In this document: in pieces, positions 1-10,957 of the stretch | How positions within the stretch are numbered: the stretch's first letter is position 1 | Layout of the letters: each line of letters starts with the position of its first letter | NCBI GenBank assembly: GCA_016207605.1 | Contig: JACQPJ010000057.1 | Coordinates: 1 to 33,459, forward strand | Source: Elusimicrobiota bacterium | Lineage (GTDB): Bacteria > Elusimicrobiota > Elusimicrobia > UBA1565 > UBA9628 | Reading direction: 5' to 3' | Length of the DNA stretch: 33,459 bases | The notes under the pieces: model-generated | The model's database searches: none | Seen by the model: the letters and a program-made list of their open reading frames with translations, nothing else | Told to the model about the DNA's origin: nothing | Translations under genes and position numbers: made by a program

Positions 1-120
1 CACCGGCTGATCAAGGCGACGTTGTTTCAAAAGCTGAGCCTCATCGACATCCTGAACCTCACGACGCGTCGGCTCAGAAAGATCAGAGACGGCGACCCCC
101 AATTATTGCTCGCCTTCTAA
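1..120 (+). CDS. C-terminal fragment of an unidentified protein (5' truncated by window edge)
   Basis: Frame 1 is open from base 1 to TAA at 118-120: HRLIKATLFQKLSLIDILNLTTRRLRKIRDGDPQLLLAF*. Not in the ORF track because it lacks a start. Confidence 0.5.
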   Translation, partial: HRLIKATLFQKLSLIDILNLTTRRLRKIRDGDPQLLLAF

Positions 121-156
121 GACTTTCTTGGGACAGCTCTGCTTTGGACCTATTTT

Positions 157-183
157 TTGACGCCGCCCGCGGCCTGCTATAAT
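157..183 (+). promoter_or_regulatory. Putative sigma70-type promoter: TTGACG ... extended -10 TGCTATAAT
   Basis: TTGACG 157-162, TGC 175-177, TATAAT 178-183 (15-nt spacer); 11 nt upstream of ATG 195. Confidence 0.6.
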
Positions 184-194
184 TTCGGCGGGAT

Positions 195-1055
195 ATGGCG
201 AGAGCGGCGGCGTTTGATCTGGAGGATTTCCTGGCGCGGTCGCGGGCGCTGGACTTGTCGGGCATCGACTGGAGCCGGGCGCGGGCCGAGCCGCTCTCGG
301 CGGCGGAGCGGCGGATACTGCCCTACTTCATCGACGTCGAGTCGTACACCATCGCCTACCTGCGGGCCCTGCTCAACACCGCGGCCATCCGCGACGCCGA
401 GATCTGCGACTTCCTGGGCTGCTGGCTCTACGAGGAGGCCTATCACGGCCGCGCGCTGGCGCGCTTTCTGCGCGAGGCGGGGCATCCGCTCGATCCGCGA
501 CGGCCCAAGAGCGTGGAGCGGCCGGCCCGCGCGTGGGAGGCCCTCCAGGACGCCGCGGCGTCCGCTTTGTCGCGGGCGTTTGCCCAGGATTTCGTGGCCG
601 TGCACATGACCTGGGGCGCGATCCAGGAGTTGTCCACTTTGAACGGCTACCGGCGGCTGGCGGAGCGGACCGAGAATTCGGCCCTGGCGGAGATCGTTCG
701 GCGCGTCATGCGCGACGAGTCGCGGCACTTCAGCTTCTACTATCACAAGGCCGAGGAGCGCCTTTCGCGCTCGCCGCGGGCGCAAAGGCTGACGGCGTTT
801 CTAGTCAAGCGATTCTGGAAGCCGGTTGGAGCCGGGATCATGCCGCAGGCCGAGATCGACTTCCTGGTCGGCTATCTTTTCTCCGGGCCGCGCGGCCTGG
901 AGGAGGTCCGGCACGTGGACCGCACGATCGCGCGCCTGCCGGGGATGGGGTGGTTCCGGGGCTTGGAGGACTACGTCTCGGCGGCACGGGACAGGCTAGG
1001 CCGCGATCCTGCGGACGCGGCACAGATGCGTCAAGGAAAGGCTCATAGCATCTAG
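195..1055 (+). CDS. Ferritin-like di-iron protein (acyl-ACP desaturase / AurF-like superfamily)
   Basis: 286 aa; helical motifs CWLYEEAYHGRAL and RDESRHFSFYY resemble paired E..EExxH / DExRH di-iron ligands. Confidence 0.6.
   Translation: MARAAAFDLEDFLARSRALDLSGIDWSRARAEPLSAAERRILPYFIDVESYTIAYLRALLNTAAIRDAEICDFLGCWLYEEAYHGRALARFLREAGHPLDPRRPKSVERPARAWEALQDAAASALSRAFAQDFVAVHMTWGAIQELSTLNGYRRLAERTENSALAEIVRRVMRDESRHFSFYYHKAEERLSRSPRAQRLTAFLVKRFWKPVGAGIMPQAEIDFLVGYLFSGPRGLEEVRHVDRTIARLPGMGWFRGLEDYVSAARDRLGRDPADAAQMRQGKAHSI
1018..1055. repeat. Direct repeat copy 1 (38 bp)
   Basis: cggcacagatgcgtcaaggaaaggctcatagcatctag; matches 1074-1111 with one mismatch; contains inverted repeat AGATGC/GCATCT. 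Confidence 0.9.
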
Positions 1056-1073
1056 GCCTCGACCCTTCGGGCT

Positions 1074-1111
1074 CGGCACAGATGCGTCAAGGAAAGTCTC
1101 ATAGCATCTAG
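1074..1111. repeat. Direct repeat copy 2 (38 bp)
   Basis: cggcacagatgcgtcaaggaaagtctcatagcatctag; 56-bp offset from copy 1. Confidence 0.9.
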
Positions 1112-1782
1112 CAGCGGGCCAGAACGGCCGCGATCAGGAGCGCCGGCAGGAAGTTGCCCAGCCGGATCTTGGCCAGGCCCAGCACGTTGAGGCCGATGGC
1201 GAAGATCAGCAGGCCGCCGGCCGCGCTTAGGCCGTCCACGACGACGGGCGTCATCCAGGCGCCTAGGCGACCTGCGCAGAGCGTCAGCGTCCCCTGGTAG
1301 AGCAGGACCGAGACCGCCGAGAGCAGGACGCCGGAGCCCAGGCTGGCGGCGGCGGCCAGCGAGGAGATGCCGTCGAGGGCGGCTTTGGCCAGAAGGATGG
1401 AGGAATTCCCTTTTAGGCCGTCCTCGACCGAGCCGATGATCGCCATCGGGCCGACGCAGAACCAGAGGCTCGTGGTGATGAAGCCGGCGGCGAAATTGCC
1501 CTTGTCCTTCTGAGGGACCCAGGCTTGGAGGCGGGCGCCGAAGCGCTCCAGCCGGCCCTCGACGTCGCAGAGCTCGCCGATCAAGCCCCCGAGAGTCATG
1601 GCCGCGAGCAGGACGAGAAAGTTCCCGGCCTTGAGCGCCATCTGCAGCCCCATGATGAGGACGCAGAGCCCGACGGCCTGGAGCAGGATGGATTGGAAGC
1701 GCGGGCTGAACTGCCGGCGGGCCAGCAGGCCGGCCCCCCCTCCAATGAGGATGGCCGCGGCGTTGACGAGAGTTCCCGTCAT
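1108..1782 (-). CDS. DUF554-family membrane protein
   Basis: 224 aa from ATG at 1782: MTGTLVNAAAILIGGGAGLLARRQFS...LGGLIGELCDVEGRLERFG...FITTSLWFCVGPMAIIGSVEDGL; typical DUF554 motifs, multiple TM helices. Confidence 0.85.
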   Translation of the reverse strand: MTGTLVNAAAILIGGGAGLLARRQFSPRFQSILLQAVGLCVLIMGLQMALKAGNFLVLLAAMTLGGLIGELCDVEGRLERFGARLQAWVPQKDKGNFAAGFITTSLWFCVGPMAIIGSVEDGLKGNSSILLAKAALDGISSLAAAASLGSGVLLSAVSVLLYQGTLTLCAGRLGAWMTPVVVDGLSAAGGLLIFAIGLNVLGLAKIRLGNFLPALLIAAVLARC

Positions 1783-1790
1783 GGGCGTCC

Positions 1791-2879
1791 TCAGTCCTTG
1801 GAGGGGCGGCGCGACCGAAAGCCGGCGCGCTTGACCAGGGCCTCGCGTTCGGCCAAGACCAGGTCCTCGCGGGCCATCTCGCGCACAAGCTCCTCGAAGC
1901 TCACGCGCGGCTTCCAGCCCAGGATGCGCCGCGCCTTGGCGGCGTCCCCCAGGAGGGACTCGACCTCGGTAGGGCGAAAGTAGCGCGGGTCCACGGCGAT
2001 GAGCGCGCGTCCGGTGCGGGGGTCGACGCCGCGCTCGCCGACGCCGCGGCCGCGCCAGGCCAGCGGCAGGCCGAGCTCCCGCGCGGCGGCCGTCACGAAC
2101 TCGCGTACCGAGCGCTGGCGGCCGGTGGCCGCGACGTAATCGGCAGGATGGTCCTGCTGGAGCATGAGCCACATCATCTCCACGTAGTCGCGGGCGTGGC
2201 CCCAGTCGCGCTTGGCGTCCAGGTTGCCGAGCCAGACGGTCTCCTCGAGGCCCAGCTTGATGCGGGCCAAGCCCCGGGTGATCTTGCGGGTCACGAAGGT
2301 CTCGCCGCGGCGCGGGGACTCGTGGTTGAAGAGGATGCCGTTGCAGGCGTAGAGGCCGTAGGCCTCGCGGTAATTGACGGTGATCCAGTAGGCGTAGAGC
2401 TTGGCCGCGCCGTAGGGGGAGCGCGGGTAGAAGGGCGTGGCCTCGCTCTGCGGCATCTCGACGACCTTGCCGAAGAGCTCGGAGGTGGAGGCCTGATAGA
2501 AGCGCGTCGCCTTGCCCAGGCCCAGCGTGCGGATGGCCTCCAGCAGGCGCAGGGTGCCGACGGCGTCGGTGTTGGCCGTGTACTCGGGCTCCTCGAAGCT
2601 CACGGCGACGTGGCTCTGCGCGGCGAGATTGTAGATCTCTTGGGGACGAACCTTGCCGACCACGTGGAGCAGGCTGGAGGAGTCCGTCATGTCCCCGTGG
2701 TGCAGGATGAAGCGGCGGCGCTTCTCGTGCGGGTCCTGGTAGAGATGGTCGATGCGGTCGGTGTTGTAGAGGGAGGTCCGGCGCTTGAGGCCGTGGACCT
2801 CGTAGCCCTTGGCCAGCAGGAATTCGGCCAGGTAGGACCCGTCCTGGCCGGTGATGCCGGTGATCAGCGCCTTTTTCAT
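1791..2879 (-). CDS. gmd: GDP-mannose 4,6-dehydratase
   Basis: [36 protein letters not shown]...[12 protein letters not shown]...[14 protein letters not shown]; classic GMD motifs. Confidence 0.95.
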   Translation of the reverse strand: MKKALITGITGQDGSYLAEFLLAKGYEVHGLKRRTSLYNTDRIDHLYQDPHEKRRRFILHHGDMTDSSSLLHVVGKVRPQEIYNLAAQSHVAVSFEEPEYTANTDAVGTLRLLEAIRTLGLGKATRFYQASTSELFGKVVEMPQSEATPFYPRSPYGAAKLYAYWITVNYREAYGLYACNGILFNHESPRRGETFVTRKITRGLARIKLGLEETVWLGNLDAKRDWGHARDYVEMMWLMLQQDHPADYVAATGRQRSVREFVTAAARELGLPLAWRGRGVGERGVDPRTGRALIAVDPRYFRPTEVESLLGDAAKARRILGWKPRVSFEELVREMAREDLVLAEREALVKRAGFRSRRPSKD

Positions 2880-2922
2880 CGCTAGGATTCAAGCATAACC
2901 CGGGAGCGCTTGTCCCGGACCG

Positions 2923-3324
2923 TCAACGGGCGGCAGGCAGGAAGTAGGTCGCGCCGGGCGTCAGCGCCGCGGGCGGGGCGGCCGCGGAGGCCACCGTCAC
3001 GCTCCCGGAGGAGACGAGAAGCCAGGGGATCGCGGGAGGCCGCGGGGAGACGGAGAAGAGGAAGACGGCTCCCGTCTCGGCCGTCACCGTCGCGCGGTCG
3101 ATGACGAATTCGGCGGGGCCGGCGTGCACCTCCACGGATGCGTCCGGCACGATGGGAAGAGCCGGATCTCCGGAGGTGACCGTCACCGGCGCGCTCCAGC
3201 CGGAGACCCGGTAGGAAGCGCCGGAGGTCCGGGGGCACAGGGCCCGTGTGCAGGGCCTAGGCGCGGCGCAGCCCGCCAGGACGGCCGCGACGGCGCCGGC
3301 GGCGGTCGCGCGGGCGTGCCGCAT
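2923..3324 (-). CDS. Small putative lipoprotein
   Basis: From ATG at 3324: MRHARATAAGAVAAVLAGCAAP..., signal peptide with lipobox LAGC; start overlaps the stop of the upstream transglycosylase. Confidence 0.55.
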   Translation of the reverse strand: MRHARATAAGAVAAVLAGCAAPRPCTRALCPRTSGASYRVSGWSAPVTVTSGDPALPIVPDASVEVHAGPAEFVIDRATVTAETGAVFLFSVSPRPPAIPWLLVSSGSVTVASAAAPPAALTPGATYFLPAAR

Positions 3325-4202
3325 CAATTCATGATGCCGGACGGGGCCACCGTCTCGGCGAAGGACGGGAGGGCGAGGGCGATCGGGCCGGGGCGGCGCA
3401 GATCGGTGACCTTGGAGCGGTAGAACAGCAGCACCTTGCGCACGTAGGACCGCGTCGAGCGGTACCAGCGGGATCGCGTCAGGAACCTGGGGCCGGCGTG
3501 ATAGGCGGCCACGACGCGCTGGATCACCCAGTGAGGGGCGTCCGTGTAGCGCACGCCGCGCAGATGGAAGCGGCGCCAGGCCCTCTTGAGAAGGTATTGA
3601 AGATAAGCGGTTCCGGCCTTTACCCCCATCTCCGGGTCGTAGAGGGAGTCGGCGGGGACGCCCATCCAGCCGGACGTGGCCGGCATCACCTGCATGAGTC
3701 CCCGTGCGCCGACCGGGGAGGTGGCCTTGCTGCGGAACTCGGATTCGGCGGCCATGATGGACTTGACCAGCCGTGCGTCGACGTGGTAGAAGCGCGCGTA
3801 CTTCAAGATCAGTTCGTCCCAGCGGTCGGTCCAGCGGGGATTGGCCAGAAGGCGGCGAAAGGTCCGGCGATAGGCGGGGCTGGCCTCGGGGACCGGGACG
3901 ACGAGCTCCTGATGGAGCGTTGCCGCGGAGGGGCGGACGCTCACGGCCTCCAGCGGCGCCGGCTCGCGTCGCGCGCGCGCGGGCGCGATCACGGCGGGCT
4001 TCGGGCCGGGCACGGCGCCGGCGCGCGCGCGCGCGGCGTCAAAAATCTGGTTCAGGCGCCCCGCGGGGGCCGCGGCGCCCGCCGGAAACGCCATCGCAAG
4101 CAGCTTCCCTCCGTGCGTCGCCAGCGGGGAGCGCGGCTCCTGGGCCCGAACCGGCAGGGCCAGCATCAGCATGACTGGGATCAAAGCAGTAAGTTGGCGC
4201 AT
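3324..4202 (-). CDS. Lytic murein transglycosylase (SLT domain)
   Basis: Signal peptide; VKSIMAAESEFRSKATSPVGARGLMQVMPAT...GTAYLQYLL...VVAAYHAGP: SLT catalytic motifs. Confidence 0.9.
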   Translation of the reverse strand: MRQLTALIPVMLMLALPVRAQEPRSPLATHGGKLLAMAFPAGAAAPAGRLNQIFDAARARAGAVPGPKPAVIAPARARREPAPLEAVSVRPSAATLHQELVVPVPEASPAYRRTFRRLLANPRWTDRWDELILKYARFYHVDARLVKSIMAAESEFRSKATSPVGARGLMQVMPATSGWMGVPADSLYDPEMGVKAGTAYLQYLLKRAWRRFHLRGVRYTDAPHWVIQRVVAAYHAGPRFLTRSRWYRSTRSYVRKVLLFYRSKVTDLRRPGPIALALPSFAETVAPSGIMN

Positions 4203-4208
4203 CCTTTT

Positions 4209-4238
4209 ATGATTGCAAACTTATAAAAACTTTGTCCA
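4209..4238 (-). promoter_or_regulatory. Putative promoter for the transglycosylase gene
   Basis: On - strand: TGGACA (4238-4233), 18-nt spacer, TGC-AATCAT (4217-4209), then AAAAGG and ATG at 4202. Confidence 0.5.
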
Positions 4239-4277
4239 GGATTTTTTTGCGCCTGGAAGGCGACCGCGGTCTCAGAT

Positions 4278-4286
4278 TGATATGAT
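4278..4286 (+). promoter_or_regulatory. Extended -10 promoter element TGATATGAT
   Basis: TATGAT at 4281-4286 ends 6 nt before GTG start 4293; no SD. Confidence 0.5.
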
Positions 4287-4292
4287 GGTTTC

Positions 4293-5237
4293 GTGGCGGA
4301 GAAGGTCATGGTCATCGGCGGCACGGGGCTGGTGGGCAACGCCCTGCTTCGCGCCTGGAAGTCCCGGGGCGCGGAGGTCGCGGCGGCCACGTATCATTGC
4401 CACGCCAGCGGGGGCTTCCTTCAGCTCGACATCCAGGACGCGGCGCGGACGCGCGCGCTTCTGCGGGAGCATCGGCCCGCGATTGTCGCCGTCCCCGCGG
4501 CCAACCCGTACGTGGACTACTGCCAGACGCACCCGGAGGAGACTCGCCGGGTCAACGTGGCTGGAACCTTGAACGTCGCTCGGGCCTGCTCGGAGATCGG
4601 CGCCCGGATGATCTTTTATTCCAGCGATTACGTGTTCGACGGGGCCAAAGGCTCCTATATAGAGGAAGACGCGCCCTGCCCCATCAACGAGTACGGCCGC
4701 CAGAAGGCGGATGCCGAGGCCGGGGTCTTGGCCGCCGATCCCCGCAACCTGGTCGTGCGCACCTCGGGCGCCTACGGCTGGCAATGGGAGCCCAAGAACT
4801 TTGTCCTGCAGATCCGGGCCCGTCTGTCCAAAGGCGAGGAGATGCGCGTAGCCGAGGAGGTGCGCTACCATCCCACGTACGTCGAGAACCTGGCCGAGGT
4901 CACGGTCGCCCTGGCCGAGGCGGGAGCGCGGGGAATATTCCATGTCGTGGGCTCCGAGGAGATCGCTCGCTGCGATTTCGCGGCGCGCGTCGCTGCGGTC
5001 TTCGGCTTGGACGGCCGCCTGATCAAGCCGGTGCCGGCCGCGGAGCTGGGCTCCCCTACCCCACGCCCCAAACAGAGCAGCCTGTGCACGGACCGGGTCC
5101 GCGCCGCCATCGGTCTCCCCCTCTTAGACGTGCCGCGGGGCCTGGCCGCGATGCGCGCGATGGAAGGCTCCTGGTGCGAATACGCCAAGGCTTTGCCCGA
5201 CCCGGCCGCCAAGGTAGCGCCGGGCCGGGGAATTTGA
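4293..5237 (+). CDS. RmlD/dTDP-4-dehydrorhamnose reductase-family SDR oxidoreductase
   Basis: GTG start; VMVIGGTGLVGNALL Rossmann motif, YSSDYVFDG, YGRQKADAE (YxxxK), RTSGAYGW. Confidence 0.8.
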   Translation: MAEKVMVIGGTGLVGNALLRAWKSRGAEVAAATYHCHASGGFLQLDIQDAARTRALLREHRPAIVAVPAANPYVDYCQTHPEETRRVNVAGTLNVARACSEIGARMIFYSSDYVFDGAKGSYIEEDAPCPINEYGRQKADAEAGVLAADPRNLVVRTSGAYGWQWEPKNFVLQIRARLSKGEEMRVAEEVRYHPTYVENLAEVTVALAEAGARGIFHVVGSEEIARCDFAARVAAVFGLDGRLIKPVPAAELGSPTPRPKQSSLCTDRVRAAIGLPLLDVPRGLAAMRAMEGSWCEYAKALPDPAAKVAPGRGI

Positions 5238-5243
5238 TATCAT
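5235..5243 (+). promoter_or_regulatory. Extended -10 element TGATATCAT upstream of rpsB
   Basis: TGA-TATCAT about 40 nt before rpsB ATG; an SD-like ggagg lies between. Confidence 0.5.
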
Positions 5244-5282
5244 CACCCGTCCGCACATTTCCCGGAGGATAGACACCCGCTC

Positions 5283-6089
5283 ATGATCAACGTCTCAATG
5301 AAAGCCATGCTGGAGGCCGGCGTCCATTTCGGCCATCAGACCCGCCGCTGGAACCCGAAGATGTCCCGCTTTATTTTCGGCGAGCGCAACAGCATCCACA
5401 TCATCGATCTTCAGAAGACCGTCAAGGAGCTCAAGAAGGTCGGCCAGTGGGTCCGGGACCAGGCGGCCTTGGGCAAGAGATTCCTGTTCGTCGGCACCAA
5501 AAAGCAGGCCCAGGAGGTCCTCCGTGCGGAAGCGGAGCGCTGCGGCGCCGCCTACGTGTCCGAGAAGTGGCTCGGCGGAGCGCTCACCAATTTCGCGACC
5601 CTGCGCCGCTCGGTCAAGCGCCTGGAGGAGCTGGAGAAGTGGCAGGCGGACGGCATCTTCGCGGTTCTCCCCAAGAAGGAGGTCTCCCGCCTCAACAAGG
5701 AGATGGCCAAGCTTCAGAAGAACCTGTCCGGCCTGCGCGGCCTGGACGCCCTGCCCGACGTGATGTTCGTGATCGACCCCGTCGAGGAGGACCTGGCCGT
5801 GCAGGAGGCGCGCAAGCTGGCCATCCCGATCGTCGCCATCTGCGACACCGACTGCGACCCGGACATGATCGACCACCCCATCCCGGGCAACGACGACGCC
5901 GCGCGCTCGATCAAGCTCTTCTGCGGGCTCGTCGCCGACGCCGTGCTGGAAGGCACGCAGGCGCGCCAGGCCCAGGCCAACGCCCAGTCGGTCGAGGGCG
6001 CCGAGCAGGAGATGCTGGCCGAGGGCGGCCAGGAGCCGGAGGCCGTCGCCGCTGCGGTCGAAGAGCCCCAGCCGCAGGCCGAGGCGTGA
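5283..6089 (+). CDS. rpsB: 30S ribosomal protein S2
   Basis: [41 protein letters not shown]...; SD ggagg upstream. Confidence 0.98.
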   Translation: MINVSMKAMLEAGVHFGHQTRRWNPKMSRFIFGERNSIHIIDLQKTVKELKKVGQWVRDQAALGKRFLFVGTKKQAQEVLRAEAERCGAAYVSEKWLGGALTNFATLRRSVKRLEELEKWQADGIFAVLPKKEVSRLNKEMAKLQKNLSGLRGLDALPDVMFVIDPVEEDLAVQEARKLAIPIVAICDTDCDPDMIDHPIPGNDDAARSIKLFCGLVADAVLEGTQARQAQANAQSVEGAEQEMLAEGGQEPEAVAAAVEEPQPQAEA

Positions 6090-6091
6090 TC

Positions 6092-7671
<1,580 letters not shown>

Positions 7672-7678
7672 TCCCCCC

Positions 7679-8251
7679 ATGCCCGTCCACGAAGCCGCCC
7701 ACGCCGTGATCTCGCGCATGGAGGAGGCCATGAAGGAGCGCCTGGCCAAGATGGCCAAGGACCTCTCCGTCATGCGCACCGGACGCGCCAACCCCATGGT
7801 GCTGGAATCGGTCAAGGTCGAGTACTACGGCCAGATGGTGCCCTTGAAGCAGGTCGCGGCGGTCTCCGTGCCCGAGGCGCGGGTCATGGAGGTCCGCCCT
7901 TGGGATCCGGGCGTTCTCACCGATCTGGAGAAGGCGCTTCAGAAGGCGGATCTGGGCGCCATGCCCCAGAATGACGGCAAGCTCCTGCGCTTGGCCCTGC
8001 CCGCGATGACCGAGGAGCGGCGCAGGGATTTGGTGAAGGTCCTGCGCAAGCTGGGCGAGGAGTTTCGCATCGCCGTGCGCAACGAGCGCCAGGACGCCGT
8101 CGGCAAGGTCAAGAAATCCTTCCAGGCCAAGGAGATCACGGAGGATGACCTCCGCGGCTTCGAGGCCCGCATCCAGAAGATCACCGACTCCTTCGTGCGG
8201 CAGGTGGACGAGCAGGTCGCCGCCAAGGAGAAGGAAATCCTGACGGTCTGA
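7679..8251 (+). CDS. frr: Ribosome recycling factor
   Basis: RTGRANPMVLESVKVEYYGQMVPLKQVAAVSVPEAR; 190 aa. Confidence 0.97.
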   Translation: MPVHEAAHAVISRMEEAMKERLAKMAKDLSVMRTGRANPMVLESVKVEYYGQMVPLKQVAAVSVPEARVMEVRPWDPGVLTDLEKALQKADLGAMPQNDGKLLRLALPAMTEERRRDLVKVLRKLGEEFRIAVRNERQDAVGKVKKSFQAKEITEDDLRGFEARIQKITDSFVRQVDEQVAAKEKEILTV

Positions 8252-8253
8252 CG

Positions 8254-8964
8254 GTGCCGCTCGACTCCGCGCGCGTTCCCCGCCATGTCGCCGTCATCAT
8301 GGACGGCAACGGCCGCTGGGCCGCCCAACGGGGCCTGCCGCGCGTCGCGGGGCACAAGGCCGGCGTGGAGTCCGTTCGCGCGATCGTGCGCGCCGCCGGC
8401 GAGCTGGGAATCCAGGCCCTGACGCTCTACTCCTTCTCGACCGAGAATTGGCTGCGTCCGGCCGCGGAGGTCGGCGAGCTCATGAAGCTTCTTTCATGGG
8501 CTCTCGATAAGGAGACGCTGGAGCTCGACAAGAGCAACGTCCGCCTCGACGCCATCGGGCGTCTGGACGCTCTGCCCAAAACCGTGCAAAAAGAATTGCA
8601 CGCCGCCGTCGAGCGCCTGCAGGAAAACACGGGACTGCGCCTGATCCTGGCCCTCAACTACGGCGGCCGCCAGGAGATCGTCGACGCCGCCAACAAAGCG
8701 ATCGCCTCCGGAACCAGGACGCTTAACGAGGAAGCAATCGCTAAAAACCTCTACACCGCGGACCTCCCCGAGTTGGACCTCATGATCCGCACTTCAGGCG
8801 AGATGCGCATCTCGAACTTTCTTCTTTGGCAGGCCGCTTACGCTGAGCTCCACGTGACCCCCGTCCTCTGGCCCGACTTCCGCAAGGAACACCTGATCGC
8901 CGCCCTCGAGGACTTCCAAAGCCGTGACCGCCGTTTCGGCGGCCTGTCCACTTCGAAGTCTTAA
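8254..8964 (+). CDS. uppS: Isoprenyl (undecaprenyl diphosphate) synthase
   Basis: HVAVIMDGNGRWAAQRGLPRVAGHKAG...LYSFSTENW...LDLMIRTSGEMRISNFLLWQAAYAEL. Confidence 0.97.
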   Translation: MPLDSARVPRHVAVIMDGNGRWAAQRGLPRVAGHKAGVESVRAIVRAAGELGIQALTLYSFSTENWLRPAAEVGELMKLLSWALDKETLELDKSNVRLDAIGRLDALPKTVQKELHAAVERLQENTGLRLILALNYGGRQEIVDAANKAIASGTRTLNEEAIAKNLYTADLPELDLMIRTSGEMRISNFLLWQAAYAELHVTPVLWPDFRKEHLIAALEDFQSRDRRFGGLSTSKS

Positions 8965-8988
8965 CGGCGCGGCGTCCGCAGCGTCTTT

Positions 8989-8996
8989 TGTAGAAT
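8989..8996 (+). promoter_or_regulatory. Putative -10 element (TG)TAGAAT upstream of cdsA
   Basis: TAGAAT 8991-8996 ends 6 nt before GTG start 9003; the TG is directly adjacent rather than TGn; no clear -35. Confidence 0.4.
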
Positions 8997-9002
8997 AGCG
9001 GC

Positions 9003-9788
9003 GTGCTGCTTCCGCGGATCCTGACGGCGCTGGTTGGAATCCCCCTTCTTTTATATTTGGTCCATGCCGGCGGGCTGGCGTTTTCCGTGTTCGCGACCGG
9101 TTTGGCCGCCCTCTGTTGCTACGAGTACGCGCTGATCCTGCGCCTGGGCGGGCGGCCGATCCAGTCCGCGCCGGCCGTCCTGATCGGGGCGGCGCTGGCG
9201 GCCTGCGCGGCCTTCGGCGGGCCGACGGACTTCGTCTTGACGGCGGGGGTGGCCCTGGTCGCGCTTGTCGAGATGGTCCGGAGTGTTCGCTCGCTCGACC
9301 GCGCGGCGCTGACCCTCTTCGGCGCGGCGTTCGCGGGCTGGATGCCCGCGCACTTGGCCAAGATTCGCGACCTGCGGCCGCACGGGGAGGCCTTCCTGCT
9401 CATGACGTTCGCCGCCGTCTGGAGCATGGACACGGCGGCCTACGCGGCGGGCCGCGGCTTCGGGCGGCGTCCCCTGGCTCCCGCGCTCTCGCCCAAGAAG
9501 ACCTGGGAGGGCGCGGCCGCGGGCTTCCTTGCGGCGATCGCGGTTTCTGTTGCGTTTCAGCATTGGGGACTGCGCGACGCCCTTTCTCCCGCGCGGGCCC
9601 TCCTGTTGGGGGCCGTGATCGGGATCGCGGGCCAGTTGGCCGATCTGGCCGAGTCCATGGTCAAGCGCGACGCCGGGGTCAAGGACTCCGGCGCCCTTTT
9701 GCCCGGACACGGGGGCGTCCTGGATCGTTTCGACTCCTACATCTTCTGCGCGCCCGCGGTCTACTATTACGTCTTGAATCTCCCATGA
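9003..9788 (+). CDS. cdsA: Phosphatidate cytidylyltransferase
   Basis: Multi-TM; SMDTAAYAAGRGFGRRPLAPALSPKKTWEGAAAG...ESMVKRDAGVKDSGALLPGHGGVLDRFDS signature. Confidence 0.96.
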   Translation: MLLPRILTALVGIPLLLYLVHAGGLAFSVFATGLAALCCYEYALILRLGGRPIQSAPAVLIGAALAACAAFGGPTDFVLTAGVALVALVEMVRSVRSLDRAALTLFGAAFAGWMPAHLAKIRDLRPHGEAFLLMTFAAVWSMDTAAYAAGRGFGRRPLAPALSPKKTWEGAAAGFLAAIAVSVAFQHWGLRDALSPARALLLGAVIGIAGQLADLAESMVKRDAGVKDSGALLPGHGGVLDRFDSYIFCAPAVYYYVLNLP

Positions 9789-10957
9789 GACGGGTCGCCA
9801 TCCTCGGCTCGACGGGCTCCATCGGCGTCAACGCTCTCAACGTCGCGCGCGAGCTGCCGGAGGAGCTTCGGGTCGTCGCCCTGGCCGCGCACTCCAACGT
9901 CGAGCTCCTGGCCCGGCAGGCGGCCGAGTTCGGCGCCAAGGCCGTGGCCATGTTCGAGCCGAAGGCCGCCGAGGACCTCAAGCGCCGCCTCGACGGCGGA
10001 GTCGAACATTTCGCCTCCGGGGTCGAGGGTCTCTGCGCGCTGGCGTCGCATCCCGACGTCGACGTGGTCCTCACGAGCCTGGTCGGCGGGGTCGGCTTCG
10101 CTCCCCTGCTGGCCGCGGTGCGCGCCGGCAAGACCGTGGCGCTGGCCAACAAGGAGCCCAAGGTCATGGCCGCGGCGCAGTTCATGCGCGAGGCCGAGCG
10201 CTGGCAGGCCCGGATCATCCCGGTCGACAGCGAGCCTTCGGCAATCTTCCAGTGCGTTCAGGGCCTCCACCCCGATCCTCGCGCGGCCGCTCCCTTGAAG
10301 ACCATCCGGCGCGTGATCTTGACCGCCTCGGGCGGCGCCTTCGGCAAGTACAAGGGCGACCTATCCGCGGTCACGCCGGAGCAGGCCCTCAGGCACCCGA
10401 CCTGGAAGATGGGCCGCAAGATCACCGTGGACTGCGCCACGCTGATGAACAAGGGCTTCGAGCTCATCGAGATCATGAACCTCTTCGGCCTCCGGCGCGA
10501 CCAGGTGGAGATCGTCATCCATCCCCAGTCGATCTTCCATTCCGGCGTCGAGTTCTCCGACGGGTCGGTGCTGGCGCAGATGGGAGAGCCCGACATGAGG
10601 CTGCCGATCCAGTACGGCATGACCTTCCCGCGGCGCGCCGGGCGCGTCGTGGAGCCGCTGGACCTGGTCAAGGCCGGATCGCTGGAGTTCAAGGCGCCGG
10701 ATTTCGAGCGCTTCCCCTGCCTGGCATTGGCGCGCGAGGCCGCGGGCAAGGGCGGCGGCGCCCCCGCGGTCCTCAGCGCGGCCGACGAGGTCGCCGTGGA
10801 GGCATTCCTGGCCGGCCGCATCAAGTTCACCGACATCGCGCGCGTGGTGGAGCGCGCGCTGGCGGCTTATGAAGTCTCCGGCGGACTGCCCAGCTTCGCG
10901 GAGGTCGTTGAGATCGACGCCTGGGCGCGCCGCAAAGCCGAGGAGGCCTGCCGATGA
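9785..10957 (+). CDS. dxr: 1-deoxy-D-xylulose-5-phosphate reductoisomerase
   Basis: Within ORF 9116..10957 from ATG 9785: MRRVAILGSTGSIGVNALNV...PVDSEPSAIFQC...HPQSIFHSGVEFSDGS. Confidence 0.97.
   Translation: MRRVAILGSTGSIGVNALNVARELPEELRVVALAAHSNVELLARQAAEFGAKAVAMFEPKAAEDLKRRLDGGVEHFASGVEGLCALASHPDVDVVLTSLVGGVGFAPLLAAVRAGKTVALANKEPKVMAAAQFMREAERWQARIIPVDSEPSAIFQCVQGLHPDPRAAAPLKTIRRVILTASGGAFGKYKGDLSAVTPEQALRHPTWKMGRKITVDCATLMNKGFELIEIMNLFGLRRDQVEIVIHPQSIFHSGVEFSDGSVLAQMGEPDMRLPIQYGMTFPRRAGRVVEPLDLVKAGSLEFKAPDFERFPCLALAREAAGKGGGAPAVLSAADEVAVEAFLAGRIKFTDIARVVERALAAYEVSGGLPSFAEVVEIDAWARRKAEEACR

Noticed and set aside
2880-2895. TGC-TTGAAT-CCTAGCG-ATG upstream of gmd as another leaderless promoter
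   Set aside because: The hexamer lacks the key A at position 2 and spacing is 7 nt; too weak to count.
3965-4040. (GC)n alternating tracts (gcgcgcgcgcgcgc), possible Z-DNA
   Set aside because: Encodes Ala/Arg in the linker of the transglycosylase; expected in a high-GC genome, no further support.
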